From contig CM068379.1 of assembly GCA_034770075.1 (NCBI GenBank), positions 16,863,506 to 16,927,505 of the forward strand: a DNA stretch of 64,000 nt. The letters run 5' to 3'. This document shows positions 1 through 12,613 of this stretch, piece after piece. The translations under genes were made by a program, and so were the position numbers. The notes beneath the pieces are model-generated. The model ran no database searches and was not told where the DNA came from. It saw only the letters and a list, made by a program, of their open reading frames with translations. Positions within the stretch are counted from its first letter, which is position 1, and each line of letters starts with the position of its first letter. Source of the stretch: Aralia elata (lineage: Eukaryota; Streptophyta; Magnoliopsida; Apiales; Araliaceae).

Positions 1-99
1 TTTTTCTAATCAAAATCAAAAAAATTTACATTACATTCAAATTAATTTTTTAATTTTGCAAATTGAATGAAAGAAACTAATTAAACGGGAATCTTTTTG

Positions 100-115
100 T
101 AAAATGGAGGGAGTA
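100..115. repeat. Possible Stowaway-type MITE end in the nsLTP intron
   Basis: AAATGGAGGGAGTA in the intron resembles the 3' terminal inverted repeat of Stowaway (Tc1/mariner-type) MITEs, which end GGAGGGAGTA. The same sequence, slightly changed, is in the other introns (near 43255 and 57304). I could not find a matching 5' end in the intron, so this is a truncated copy or chance. Confidence 0.3.
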
Positions 116-185
116 ACATATATATTATTAGTTTTTGTGTGCTATTCTAATTTTAACTGTATTTGTAATTTTTGTGTATCTGCAG

Positions 186-192
186 GCTTTAA
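186..192 (+). CDS. nsLTP gene 0, final exon (partial gene)
   Basis: These seven bases are the predicted last exon of an nsLTP gene whose main exon lies left of the window. Positions 1-185 match the intron of the intact copies at 57011-57383, and a pyrimidine-rich stretch ending in GTGTATCTGCAG (AG at 184-185) is a good 3' splice site. Joined to an exon 1 that ends AAC-AA, the exon reads G-CTT-TAA, so the protein would end Asn-Lys-Leu-stop, a normal ending for this family. The splice site is inferred from sequence only; no transcript was available. The alternative is that the intron is retained and the protein ends later. Confidence 0.6.
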
Positions 193-1700
193 ATTAATGA
201 TGCAGATGAAACATTTTGCGAGAGAAACAAAATAGTTGGCTTACAAAATTGAGGATTATTATGTGCACCAACTGGCCGGAGTTTGTTTTTTGTTTTATTG
301 ATCGATCATCTATGTTGTACTGCGACTTAAAAATTAATGAAAATAATACTATTTGGTTTCTAGTTGGCTATTCTTATTGGGCAATTCTGTTTGATCAAAT
401 AGATCAAAGGACCATGGCATACAAAGAAATAATAACTCATGAATGATCTGTCTGTGATGTAAAGGGGTCTTGATAATAGACAGAAAAAGAATATATTTTG
501 CTCGATGTGTTTTCTTAAAAGTCAAAATTTTAAAACTAATATAACCCGTGCAAAGAAAATATATATCAAGCCAGTAACACAACATATATTTACCCTTTTT
601 AAGCAGTTTGTTTTAATGTTGTGTATTATTTTGATAATTTTAGCTAGTATTTAGTTATTGATGGTTAGATCAGTCAAAAGTATTTTAGTATTTCAAAATT
701 TCACATTAGATTGTAATTTTAATTAATTGGAATTTCGTTATTAATTAATTACTAGTTTTATTTGAAAGTGTTAGTATTTTGTACTTTAAATTTTGACTCA
801 AAATTTATCCTATTCTTTGTCTCACTTAAAAAATCAAATGGTTATCCCCACCTATATGGGCATGTGATAAGGAGTTCAAATCCTTTAGATCCTCATTCAA
901 ATGTTCAGTGTTAATGTCGGTTGAATCAAAATATGTCTTACTATGTCTCATCTAATAAACTACATTATTATCCCCACCCATATTTATCATGTGGTAAGGG
1001 GTTCAAAACCTTACAAATCTTATTCAAGTGCTGATATTCATTAATAATGTAACGGGTTATTAATATAGGTTTGAATTCAAATTTGTCCCATTCTTTCTCT
1101 CACCTATGTTTGGTTCATATATAATTTACTAATTATAAATAGTAGATTTGATCATGAATAAATTTGCATCAGTTAATTTTGTTTAACATGCACTACCGTT
1201 ATGTTGATTATTTTAATATTTGCAAATAGACTTGCGATGCTTTGTATGGCTTAGTACTTGAATCTTAGTATTTATTGTATAGTTTTCGATCCAAATGAAA
1301 ATCCTTAGTGTAGCTAGGTGCTTAAATGTTTACTCTCTCATTTATAATTGTTAAGTCAATTCATTCTAAAAAGAACTTGGAGCTTCGAGGAAGAGATACT
1401 GAGAGAAGTGTACATGGAGAACAAACCAGGGAAATGTATCAAGAATAGAGTTAAGCTTTCATTGCATGCACTAAGACCTTAGGCTAGGCGTACGTCGAAC
1501 AATTAACTCGTCGCCTAGTCAAAACTAAATGTTAACCTAACTCTATGTTGAGAAGACTACTGAGGCTTCAAACTTAGCTATACACTGGGTAAAAGACTGA
1601 GAAGTCGAGTAAGTTAAGTCAAAACTTAAGTAACGTCGAGTTATTGATCACTTAGATAAAAACTGTCCAACGTTTCGAGAAAAGTTGTTCAGAGTCTTTT
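193..1700. other. nsLTP 3' flank, unit A spacer
   Basis: AT-rich non-coding sequence downstream of gene 0. It is collinear with 43340-44830 and 57391-58880, differing by scattered substitutions and small indels. It contains the duplicated 135-bp repeat at 839-1110. I see no convincing coding frame. Confidence 0.8.
839..1110 (+). repeat. Two tandem copies of a ~135-bp dispersed repeat
   Basis: Two adjacent copies start ATGGTTATCCCCACC or ATTATTATCCCCACC and end in a GTTGAATCAAAAT / TTGTCCCATTCTTT block. The same repeat occurs in degenerate form upstream of each nsLTP gene (for example 31677-32095, 32390-32480 and 32640-32920). The second copy contains GGTTCAAAACC at 1000-1010, which fits the RNA polymerase III B-box consensus, but no A-box is clear. 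It may be a SINE-like or MITE-like family. Confidence 0.55.
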
Positions 1701-1705
1701 TTTGT

Positions 1706-4700
1706 TGTGACGCACCCAAATCCGGGTCTATCTTCAAACCCAGGTTTGATGCTCCACGATACTACCCATCTAGCATACTAATAACGATATAAATGTAATT
1801 ACTAATTATTATAATATGTCTTATTCTAAATCCCAGGTTCTTAGACCTTAAAATATTTAACACATGATAAAGTATATAATAATTATTACAATACTTTTAA
1901 CTATTACAAATAGGTCACACTATCTTCTACTCATTCATTTTTCCTTTTTCTTTGTCCTTACCGGAACCTTCGATACTTTCGGGCTTCGTTGAACACATTA
2001 AATTTAAAGCAAGAATGAGCTACAAAGCTCAGCAAGTATAAACAGTTGAATAAACAACAAAATCAAGAATCAAGTTACTATTTCTACAACTGAACAATAG
2101 TTGTGAAGCATTTCGAATAAATAGGAACAATAATAACAAATTCCTTTTTATTTAAAACATTTTTGAAACGACAAACTGAACAATCAATAAGACCTTGAAC
2201 TTTTATTTTTTGTAAAGGTTCAATAGTTATTCAACTATGAATCGTTTGGCTTACGGACACGTTGGGAGATCAGCCCAGTGTATCCTATGTTGTACAACAC
2301 TCTTGTTAAACGACTATATGTGTTTGTTTGACCACCTCAGGGGTTTGTAGGGATTTTTTCAATGTAAAGTACCTCAATATTAGAGTTGGTCATCTCATAT
2401 TAGAATCTGGATCCATGCCGAAACAATTCGGGTTAGATAGCTTTACCTAACATCAATAATATTTTAAAGATTTATTTTTAAACTGATAAAATATTTATAT
2501 CTGCGTCTAGCTGGAACAAATGGCATTAACGTACATCTTAAACAGTTTATGCAATATCAAACTTTAAAACTTAAACAATTTATGTCAAAGCATAGCTGAA
2601 ACACTTGTACAAATGCTAAAAGATTTGTATAAGTTTGGAACTTACACAATCATATAAGTGTTGCGTAAATTGAACTTTAAAACTTGAACAATTTATGTCA
2701 AAGCATAGCTGAAACACTTGTACAAATGCTAAAAGATTTATATAAGTCTGGAATTTACACAATCATATAAGCGTTGCGTAAATTGAACTTTAAAACGCCA
2801 CATAACATTCATAAGAACATAATTAAATAAATTTAGAAAACTTGTGAAAAAGATTAGGAATACTTGTTTGATGCGTTCTTTAATTAATACTCTAAAAAGG
2901 TCCTTCAAATGTCCTACACATTTAATTAATAATAACAGACCAATTAGTCACATAAAGAATCCATATATTGGTTTACATTACAATATTTCTCATTTTAGGT
3001 TGTTCGCGTTTTATAAATTAAACAACACGACCAAGCTTTTAAATTCTTCGCTACAGGTTTAAATCAGACAGGTAAAACCCGTCTGGATGTCTGCTTTAGA
3101 CTAGTTCTTCTTTAGTTATCATCCAGAGACAGTTAAGACCTATCTTCTTAGTCGTCTGCTTTAGATTAGGTTTTTCTTTATAATTCAGACAGTACGTCAC
3201 CCGTCTACTTGGGTGTCTGCTTATGAACAAAACCTACTGTAAGTGACGTCATTAAATCCAGACAGCATAACTCATTATGTTTAGATGTATGCTTTAGACC
3301 AAAACCTACTGTATATGACGTCATTAAATTTAGACAGCTTGTCACCCATCTGCTAGCTTATGCCTAAAACTCCCTGTATGCTACGTTATTGTCTGGACAG
3401 TTTTTGTTTTTGTCGTACCTACTTTGCAACATCATAACTGGCTCATTCCAAGTCAGAATGAGTCCGTTCTTGAGTCTACAACTTTCTTATACTACAAACT
3501 ATAAAACCCCCTAGAAAATATCCAATTTCTAGAAGCTTTAACTACCCAAAAAACTGACTCAAAAGTCAGGGGTCACACTAGGTTTATAGCTTTTTGACTA
3601 GTTTTACAAAACAAATTCGCCATGACTTCGTTACAAAAGATTTTGTCTTCTTTCCAATTGGGTGATGATCTTTACTCATAAGAGCATAATACAATACCCT
3701 AGAACTTAATTTTCAGATTCGGGACAACACACAAAATCAGTCCAAAACAGTCCACTAGTATCTAAAATCCATTATTTACGCTCGGGTTTATGTTTTTAAC
3801 TTTCGTTCTTAATTTTCATGCATATTAACAAGTAGTTTAACAAAGTTTACTCCTTCAATAACCACCTTATATCTTCAAGATCCTTCATGATCTTGCATTA
3901 ACAACAACCACCAACAACTACTCAAAACTAAAAATCAAATCAAAAGAGATGATGAAGAAGTTGGGGTTTTCTAGGCTTACCTCTTGATGATCTTCTTCTT
4001 CTTCTTCTTCTTCTTATTCTTCTTAATGATCAAAGTTCTAAGCTTGATCCTTGCTCCTCTTCTTCCTCTTATCCGTCCACTTCCTCTCTCTTTTCTCTCA
4101 ACTTTGGCTCTCTTTTCTTTCTTGAACTCTTGCTCTCACTTTCTCTCTTTTCTCTCTTGGCTTATGAAATGAAGATGAAAGAGAAGACTTAAGTGTTGGA
4201 TGATTAAATGAATCCTCCTATAACAAACCTAACCATGCTCTAGTTAATTTAATCTAACTTCAATTAAACTAACTAAAGCTAGACAAAATCATTACCCAAG
4301 GCTTTGTTTGGTTAAAATAAAATGAATAGAGGGGACAACAATCGAAGGCTTGACCTATTTGGATTAAAACTTTCCATTTTTGGTAAGTGAGTCACCACTT
4401 TGTCCCCTCATCTTCTAGTGGCCAGATTTCATGCTCCTCCTTGTCCCTTTTTGCTTTCCTTTATCACACATGCCAATTTACCAACACATGACACCTAGCC
4501 CTTTATGCTTTGGCTCTAAGTATCTAGGGTTTAACCCTAGAGCCCAAGCCTTGACTCAACTCTAACCAAGTCATCACCAATCCCTTGGCTCAACCCTTGT
4601 CTCAACCCTAGCCAAGCCATCCTAAACCCTAGGCTCCAACTTGGCTCGGTTACTTCCAAAAATAATATTTCAGTTACTCATTTTCTTTCTAGTTAGGTTT

Positions 4701-5184
4701 TTCTAACTAATTCGGTTAGTCAAACCATAAAATTTTCTTCCGAAATTTTTTTTATTAGAGATTACGTCTACAGTTCCCGAATAAATGCTATGCCGTAATT
4801 CGAAAATTCAAAAATTCAAAATTTTGAAAACACGAAAAGGCATTTTTCGGCGTGAATAATATTTTTACGTCTTTTCTCGATAAAAATATTTTTATTGGAG
4901 ATTACGTCTCCCTTTCCTAAATAAACACTATGACGTAATTCGAAATGTCGAAAAACAAAAAGAGCGTTTTCTGCGTTTTATGAATAGTGATTTAACGTTT
5001 TTCTTGGAAATTTTTTTATTTCGTCTAAAAATCCCAACACATATACATAATCACATAACACATACATTAGGTTAATAATTAGCCTATAAACACAATACAC
5101 AATCATTCCATCAAAATAGCTATTTTATTTAATAAATATTAAAAATCCTAATTACATGAATAAGCAACATTCTCGATCGTTACT
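1706..5184 (-). repeat. Left (3') LTR of Gypsy A
   Basis: A 3.48-kb LTR that begins TGTGACGCACCCAAATCCGG and ends CGATCGTTACT, where the expected final A is mutated. It aligns with 13602-16472 plus 28334-28741 (right LTR) and with 44836-48289 (unit B). It is clearly more similar to the unit-B copy than to its own partner LTR. It holds a TTC-rich stretch near 3990-4025. The short Phe-rich frame there is not a gene. Confidence 0.9.
2560..2785. repeat. 113-bp tandem duplication inside the left LTR
   Basis: Two copies of a 113-bp segment beginning AACTTTAAAACTT start at 2560 and 2673, and the remnant start recurs at 2786. Unit B has the same duplication (45690, 45803). The right LTR of Gypsy A has one copy (14449-14560). 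The duplication therefore arose in the left LTR after insertion and before the A/B unit duplication. Confidence 0.85.
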
Positions 5185-5231
5185 TTCTTGTCCCCTTATA
5201 AGGATTATGTACCTAGAATCACAATACAAGG

Positions 5232-7560
5232 TTACACAAAAAGATGGGGATAATTTACCCTCATTTTATCTTCGAGTTCCCACGTTGCCTCCTCAACCTT
5301 GTGGTTCTTCCATAATACCTTTACAGAAGTTATAACTTTATTTCTTAAGATTTGCTCTTTCCTATCAATTATTTGAATCGGAATTTCTTTATATGTTAAT
5401 TTTTTTTTCCAACCTGAATAGGTTTATATTCAATTACATACCTATAATCTTGCTTATAGAGTCGTAATACCGACACATGAAACACATTATGCACTTTCTA
5501 CCGTATAACGCTTCGTAAGGCAACATACCTATACTTGTATGATAGGTATTATTATACGCGAATTCTACTAAAGATAGGTGGTCGTCCCACTTCCCTTAAA
5601 ATCCATAATGCAAGCCCGTAACATGTCTTCTAGGGTCTGAATCGTTCTTTCGCTTTGCCTGCCTGTTCGAGGATGATACGTCGTATTCAACCTTAGCTGC
5701 GTTTCCATTTTCTCTTGTAAACTCTCTCGGAAGTTCGACATGAAATGCGGATCCCGATCCGACACAATCGAAACTGGTACTCCATGTCTTGAAACGATTT
5801 CTTTAACATAGAGTTTAACTAATCGGTATAAATTAAACCTAATTTTAATCGGCAAGAAATGCGCCAACTATGTCAAACAATCCATTATAACCCATATAAC
5901 GTCGTACCCTTTCTGCGTCGTTGGAAGTCCTATTATGAACTCCATTGTGATGTGCTCCCATTTCCACTCCGAAATTTCTAATGGTTATAACAACACAGTT
6001 GATCTCTGATGCTTGGCCTTGACTTTCTAACAAGTCAGGCACATGATGACGCACTCTGCGACTTCTCTCTTCATATTCGGCCACCAACCATATTGTTGGA
6101 GGTCTTGATACATCATCATACATCATCTTACAGATTCCCTCCTAAATTCCAGTACTATTTGAACTCAAATTCTTCGTTCAAATTTTAATACTCCCTTATT
6201 ATCGAGTTTATACTTAATCTATTCCCCTTCTGTAAATTTTCTTCCTTATACTCCCACACTCCTCATCCCTGAGTTATGCTTTCTTTACTCTGTCCAATAA
6301 GGTTGGACGAGTCTCTATTGTAAATCGCTGGTACTAACCTGCGACTCATATATGTAAACAGACAACACCTTACTTTTAAATCTATTTTAGTCATCTCTGT
6401 TATTGGCTCATCTTGAGCCATTAACATTGACAGCTTCTCCAGACCTTTTCTACTTAAAGCATCTTCCACTAAGTACATTCGCTTTCCCTGTGTGATATAT
6501 AATCTCCCAGTCATAATCTTTTATTAATTCTAACCGCCTTCTCTGATTCATATTTAACTCTTTCTATGTGAAAATATATTTCAGACTTTTTGTGGTCCGT
6601 GTATATATCACATTTCTCACCGTATAATTAGTGTCTCCAACTCGTTAAGGCAAACACATCTACTGCTAATTCAGGGTTATGAGTAGGGTATCCCCTCTCA
6701 TAATCCTATCTCTGTTGTGACACGTACGCAATGACCTTACCGTGCTGCATAAGCACGCACCCCAGTCCTCTATGCGATGCATCACAATAAACTACAAAAT
6801 TACCTGTATCATCTGGTAAGGATAATATAAACGCCTCACTCAATCTCTTATTGAGCTCTTGAAAGCTCTTCTCACACTTGTCCGTCCATACATACTTCAC
6901 TGTCTTCCTCATCAAATTTATCAACGGGATAAGTATCTTCAAAATTTTTTTCATAAATCTTCGACAGTGGCCCGCTAACCATAAGAAACTAATCACTTCT
7001 GTTGGCATCTTCGGCTGTTCCTAGCAGATTACTGCCTCTACCTTTTCTAAATCTACAGATATTCCGTCTTCATCGATCATGTGTCCTAAATAATCTACAC
7101 ATCCATTTCTTAACAATTTCCCAACTTACATTATCGTCAGACAACGAGAATGCCTCGACGATTTACTACCGCAAAATATTACCTTAGACTGATTCAGGTC
7201 TGAAGGTTTACACTCTATCATTGCCTCGTGGTTAAATAACCAATCCATTCCCAAAAATTACGTTAAGTTCTCCCAATTAAATCAGAATTAAATCTACTAT
7301 GAACTTATGTTCTCTAATTTCAATGCAACAACTCTTATAAGTATGCCCAACGAAAATTTCTTCCTCATTAAAAATTTCTATATTCAAGGGAGACTCTAGT
7401 GTCTCTAGAGGTAAACCTAACGTCTAACAAAAATCACATAATACGTAAAAAAAAATAGGTCATACCTGAATCAAACAATACATATGCATTTATATTACTA
7501 ATCAGAATGATGCTTGAGACTACATCTCCGGATGCCACGATATCTTGGACTATCATATTG
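5232..7560 (-). pseudogene. Gypsy A pol remnant (PR, RT thumb/RNase H, IN, chromodomain)
   Basis: Pol reads on the minus strand, broken by stops and frameshifts. Protease: Leu-Phe-Asp-Ser-Gly near 7470, then a GMDWL block near 7240. The frame then jumps to the YLGH motif near 7090, so the palm domain with its catalytic aspartates is missing. RT thumb and RNase H start (6706-7008) include FVVYCDAS and GLGCVLMQHGK. RNase H end is near 6480. Integrase (5568-6126, several frames) includes WWPNMKREV, IVSDRD and YHPRTGRQSERTIQTLE. The C-terminal chromodomain (5232-5391) reads VKVLWKNHKVEEATWELED and ends in YPHLFV-stop. It cannot make a working polyprotein. Confidence 0.88.
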
Positions 7561-7911
7561 AAGGTCCTTGCAGTCGGTCTACTTGGTAGAGCTGAACTAG
7601 TTATAGTTAGCTTACCACTGCTATTCCCTTTTACTGCCGCTTCCCCCGTCAGCTCTTTTCTTCGGGCAATTTCTTGCCATATGATCTGTCAATCCACAGA
7701 TAAAACACCCACTATTTTTTTTTGAGTTGGGATAGTTAGGAGAGATGTGTCCCTCCTACCCGCAATTATAACATACTGACTTTCCCTTCAAACACATTCC
7801 CGTGTGATTTTTCTCGCAATTACTGCATTGTTTGACCCTTTTTTTTGAGTCTCCTTACTTATTTTTGGTATTCCCGGAATTATTCTACTTCCGTTTCTGG
7901 TTTTCACCATT
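7561..7911 (-). pseudogene. Gypsy A gag C-terminus with zinc knuckles
   Basis: Between 7827 and 7676 on the minus strand are three Cys/His clusters: CSNCEKNHTGMC, a second (CYNCG-stop-EGHISPNY) that has a stop and a Tyr in place of the last Cys, and CFICGLTDHMARNC. These are the nucleic-acid-binding knuckles that end Gypsy gag. A Lys-Lys-Arg, Gly/Ser-rich linker leads to the protease. The reading is cut at 7912-7916 by the solo LTR insertion and continues at 11769. Confidence 0.8.
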
Positions 7912-7916
7912 TCTTC

Positions 7917-10900
7917 TGTAACGCCCCCAAAATCGGGACCAACTTAATTCCGACCTTGTGCGTTAAATACTATTTTAATTCAGCTTTACATCATACTAAG
8001 ATGAAATAATAGCTGAAAATGCGGATAATTTAAAACTTTTTATATCTTTCTTCCTTCCTTCGTTCCCTGAATCACAACCTTTACGATTATATATATATAT
8101 ATATATATATATATTTCAGAATCATATTTACTTTATTATGATTCATCTCATCAGAGTAGTCATGAGTATGTTCAACTCAATCTTCAATACGAATTCTTTC
8201 TTATATAGTATTATCACTATAAAGCTTTATATTACAAACCAATCATCACAACATAATCAGAACAAATATTATTTATTTACTGAATATCTCAGAAATTTGC
8301 ACATATGTCAATTACATATATCAAAACTATCAACATAGTTCTATAAAATTTCTAATTCAAGAAAATTTAATCCTTTGCATGTTTGCTAATCCTTATCATC
8401 CAGATGACAAATAATATTGCATTATATCCTTGACCTGCAAAAAGTTTATTTTTGTAAGATTGAGCTCGACAGCTTCGCAAATTTAACAGCTTTCATGTTT
8501 CACATAACACATAATTTCATGCTCAGTTCATATCTCATGATTATAATTCTAAACAACATAATTCATATGTTTAACATATCCCATATCACATCAAGACTGA
8601 GTTCCAAAACTCAATCAATTTCAGTCATAAGTTGACTTTCACAATTCAACAAGCATATAATATAATTTAACATATTTGTGAAAATCTCATATAATATCAA
8701 GATCATATAACACAAAGGAACTGAAAAACTTGCCTTGATTAGAGATTACCGTTATAATTTAATTTAGCTTCTCTCCACAAATCCTACACAATTGTGTTTA
8801 CATATACACACATATTAGGTAACCATTTATGTCACAAAAACATGCATGCATATACATTAACCATGATTATTAGTTTATATAAACTATAATATTCTATTCT
8901 CATCTTAGAATCATCTTTGGTTTCTTTGAAAACTTTGTTCGTTTTAACCTTTTATTCTTAATAAGGCTCCCTCATGGCTTTAATATAAAAATACTTCATA
9001 TCTTGAAGCATAAACTATGGATATCCCATTTTTAAAAAAAATATCTTTTGCCTTTATTTGCAAAATTCAGAATTATATGGTTTATATATAGCTTTTATAG
9101 TAAAAACACGGCTTATTATATTATTTCTTTAATTTTTATGCTTTTTTGATAGTTCATGATTTAAATAATGCATCGCCTCGTACGTGAATGCTTTACTTCA
9201 TTAGTAACTTAGCTTCGCATTTCATCTCGCGAATAATCCGTATTTTCGTTTCGTATATATCTTACATATATATATATATGCCATTATGTAAATCTTTGTT
9301 CAAAATCTCTGTTTCGAACCCCAGAATCCTTCATTTCATCACTTTTATGACCATTATAATTTTTAACGGTTCCATGCTTGTCGTTTCGCTATAAAACCAT
9401 TTTACATGTCATTTTCGGCTTACGTTTGCTTAAATATGTAAATTTATATTTACATTATATTTTTATTGCATTAGCTATGCCTGGAAGGAAGTTTCGTGGC
9501 ATAAATTATCCCATAATGTCAAAACTTATCTCTTGGGACTTTATTAGACTTAACATTACTAAAAATCTCGCCCGAACGCGATTCAGAATGACGAATGTCA
9601 AAACAGCCTGTGGCGGCCAAGTTCGGCATTGCCCGGCTAACTACTCTTGATATGCTCGTTCGCCCATTTTTAATTTTCAAACCATCACTTGAATCGTAGC
9701 GAATTTTTAGTATGTTAGAGTTCTTATGTCATAGTATTTTTAAAAAAAATTTATCTGTGAAAACAAACCACGGAAGTCGGGCAAAATAACATGTCAAAAC
9801 TGCACTAGGCAGCTGTCTGGGCACAACCAAATGCCGGCAACAGCGTGGGTGCTGCCTGCAGTTAGCTTAGCGAAACAGCTCCTTCGCGAATTCCTCACGC
9901 GCTGCTCGTTAATCGGATTGATCCCAAATTTGGATATGCTAGACTTGGCATACCAAAGTATTTAAAAAAAATATAATCTCATCAATTTGGGTTTCCTAAG
10001 CTGACTAAACAGCGTGTCGAAAAAGGCAACAGACATTAATTTTCAATCTTCGCGTTTAGAGGTTAAAACTCGCCTCGACGTGTTCTAACCCGATTTGCTT
10101 CCCAAATAAGTCTCATATAATATAATAGGACTGTTCTAAGGTCTCGGCTTCATTAAATTTCGTGATCTTATCCGATTTTGTTCTTTATGGCCATTTAACG
10201 CACATAACGCGTGCGATTTCGTTTTCGTTCGATTTCTTAGCGTTTTGGTTGCGGATATTCCGTAATTTCCTTCCTTATAACTCCGCACAACCAACCTATT
10301 CTCCTTAGCTCTAATTTCAACATTCCACAACATTACACAATCAATTTCCAACATATTAGCAAACTAACTAGTTTACTCATTTTCTCATTTCACATGATTT
10401 CACTATCTAAGATTCATACATAATCAATAGGCAATAATTAATTACCTCTAACAGTTAGAACAATCATTTACAGTAACCCAATTACGAAATTAGAACCCAA
10501 TTCTATCCATTAACTAATTTCATAGTAAATTCTTCATACAACCAACCAACTAACTAATTTTTGCAAAATCAATTATTTACTTAACATTTGAGGGTAATAT
10601 ACCTTTTACTAGCTTGCAATTACTCCCAATTAGCTTCCTTTAGTTTTAATTATAAGCTTTACTTATCAATTTCGGAATTTAATTAGAGAGGAGGCTCAGT
10701 TTTGGGCAGATTTCTAGACAGTGGGAGGCTCGACTGGACAAGGGAAGGAAAGGAGGGGAGTGTTCGGCAGCAGCAGGAAAGGAAGGAGAAGGCTGGGCTG
10801 ATGTTGTCCCTTTATAATCCCAATCTCTCTTGGCTCCCAAGGATTTCTTCCTTGCTCTCCACGATTATCTGCTTGCCGAGTCTCTTGGTCCCTAGCTTTG

Positions 10901-11389
10901 CCGAGTTTGTTACTTCTTATCTTAGCTGATTTCTTTCCTTAGTTTATTTAGTTACTTGGAGGCTACCCAATTCACTTTATATTATATAACATATAATATA
11001 TATTACATTTCGTAATACATATTACCTATATAATCTCATATTATAATACATTATATCCCTTATCCTTTTCCCATAAAAAGAATGTTATACAATAAATAAA
11101 AACAGTTTATTTAATGCATAATTTTACCATATTAAAATAATTTAATGTCATAAATTATTTTAATTCACTTAAATTAATGTATACTCTAATTTGGTATACA
11201 TAAATTTATTTATTTCTTCTTTCCATCTACTTTATTTAATATATAATCTCTCTTTATATTTAAATAATTTAATTCCATAAATTATTTAAACATACTTAGT
11301 TTAATGTATACGATAAAATTTGTATACCCAACTAATTCTTTTCTATTTTCTTTCTATAAATTACTTTCTCACAATTTACTCAACTATAG

Positions 11390-11427
<38 letters not shown>

Positions 11428-11768
11428 TATTCACTATATTAAAGACATGCATACATTACACCCAGTAATGTAATATTATTACAAAATTCTTTCAATAAAA
11501 GGGAGCTTATTAAATATATTTAATACCACCAATTTACTTATAATAATCATAAATTTTACCCGTCTCATTTCTTCTTAATAAATTGCTCCTACAATTTATT
11601 TACATATAATAAATATATAATAATAATATATTTATTATTCACAAAAATCACATATCGTATAACACATATCCATTTATGCAATACAATATCACATTGCATA
11701 TCTCCAAATAAGAATTTTATTTATTAAATTCTTATTTTTAATATTTTCTAAAAATCCAGGTCACTACA
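7917..11768 (-). mobile_element. Solo LTR of the LARD-related family inside gag
   Basis: 3.85 kb with no coding content. It begins TGTAACGCCCCCAAAATC and ends AATCCAGGTCACTACA, flanked by TCTTC (7912-7916) and TCCTC (11769-11773). In unit B the left flank is TCCTC, so the original 5-bp duplication was perfect. Its first ~150 bases are the reverse complement of the LARD LTR end (19750-19905), so it is the same family in the opposite orientation and much more diverged. It contains an (AT)n run at 8089-8115 and another near 11396-11420. The gag reading resumes beyond it, as expected for LTR-LTR recombination. Confidence 0.85.
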
Positions 11769-11773
11769 TCCTC

Positions 11774-12262
11774 CACTACCCTCAGCCTTACTTCCTCCAT
11801 TTATCTTCTTCTTATTCTTCTTCTCTTAGTTGAACTTAGTTAACGCCTCACTTCCCCCTTCGGCTATGACATCCTTCTCCAAGATTGATACCAAAGAATC
11901 AATCTGTAACACAACAACTTTGTTGTAGAGCTAGGTTTTAGGCCCTGCTCAAACTTCCTTGTTTCTCTCTCTTCAGTGTCCACTTAGTGTGGAGCAAATC
12001 TAGCCAATTCATTGAACTTGGTGGCGTATTGGGGTTCCTATTAAATGCCCGTACCAAAAGATCTATGAATTTCTGCATAGGGTTTACAGGTTCCCTATTC
12101 TCGGATTCATTTTTTGGCTTTTCGTCTCAGTTTCTTTGTTCTTCATTTACATTTCTCTATGTTCTCGGTCTCCTTCTTCCTCTCCATCTTGGCGGCATTT
12201 TTCTGTTAATGAAATATTTATTATTATTAATATTTCATTCTTTATCTTACAAAATTTTTAGT
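11774..12262 (-). pseudogene. Gypsy A gag core remnant
   Basis: Near 12029-11945 on the minus strand the reading includes YATKFNELARFAPH, a stop, then VDTEERETRKFEQGLKPS. This is the typical Gypsy capsid block (Y-A-x-x-F-x-E-L-x-R-F-x-P then a RxFEQGL motif). It precedes the zinc knuckles at 7827-7676, which follow once the solo LTR is removed. The in-frame stop after FAPH and further shifts show it is dead. Confidence 0.75.
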
Positions 12263-12613
12263 TAATGCAAACACATACTCAACTCAAAGCACATTTAATA
12301 AATATTTTTATATTAATATGTTTCTCTTACTACATTACCTATCCATCTATTTACATACAAAAAGATGGGATTTACAGCTATTCCTTAACTTATACAAAAG
12401 TTGGGACTTACAAAAGATATCCCGCTATTTATACCAAAGCTGGGATTTACTCATTACACACATATGTATATACATACATATACATCATCTACTATACTTC
12501 ATTCATAAGATATTATCCTACCTCTCCTATTATCTTTATACTATTATAAAAGATCCCATATCTCGGACTTTATCCTACTCATTTCCACTTTCTGCACCTG
12601 TCTTCTTCATCGG
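12263..12613. other. AT-rich gap with a 37-38-bp triple repeat
   Basis: An AT-rich stretch between two gag-like pieces. GGGATTTAC, GGGACTTAC and GGGATTTAC recur near 12367, 12404 and 12442 in a repeat of about 37-38 bases (TATACAAAAG..GGGA). No protein homology was seen. The overlapping frames of about 90-100 residues here are Ile/Tyr-rich and look accidental. Confidence 0.5.

Noticed and set aside
839..1110. tRNA gene around the B-box-like sequence
   Set aside because: No A-box, no cloverleaf and no acceptor stem could be drawn; retained only as a repeat.
3984..4172. Phe/Leu-rich frame that looks like a membrane peptide (also 15760-15945)
   Set aside because: It comes from a TTC/TTCTT run in the Gypsy LTR and varies between LTR copies.
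4500..4650. Telomere-like CCCTAA motifs
   Set aside because: The AACCCTA words are scattered within a TTGGCTCAACCCTAGCCAAG-type LTR repeat and do not form a telomeric array.
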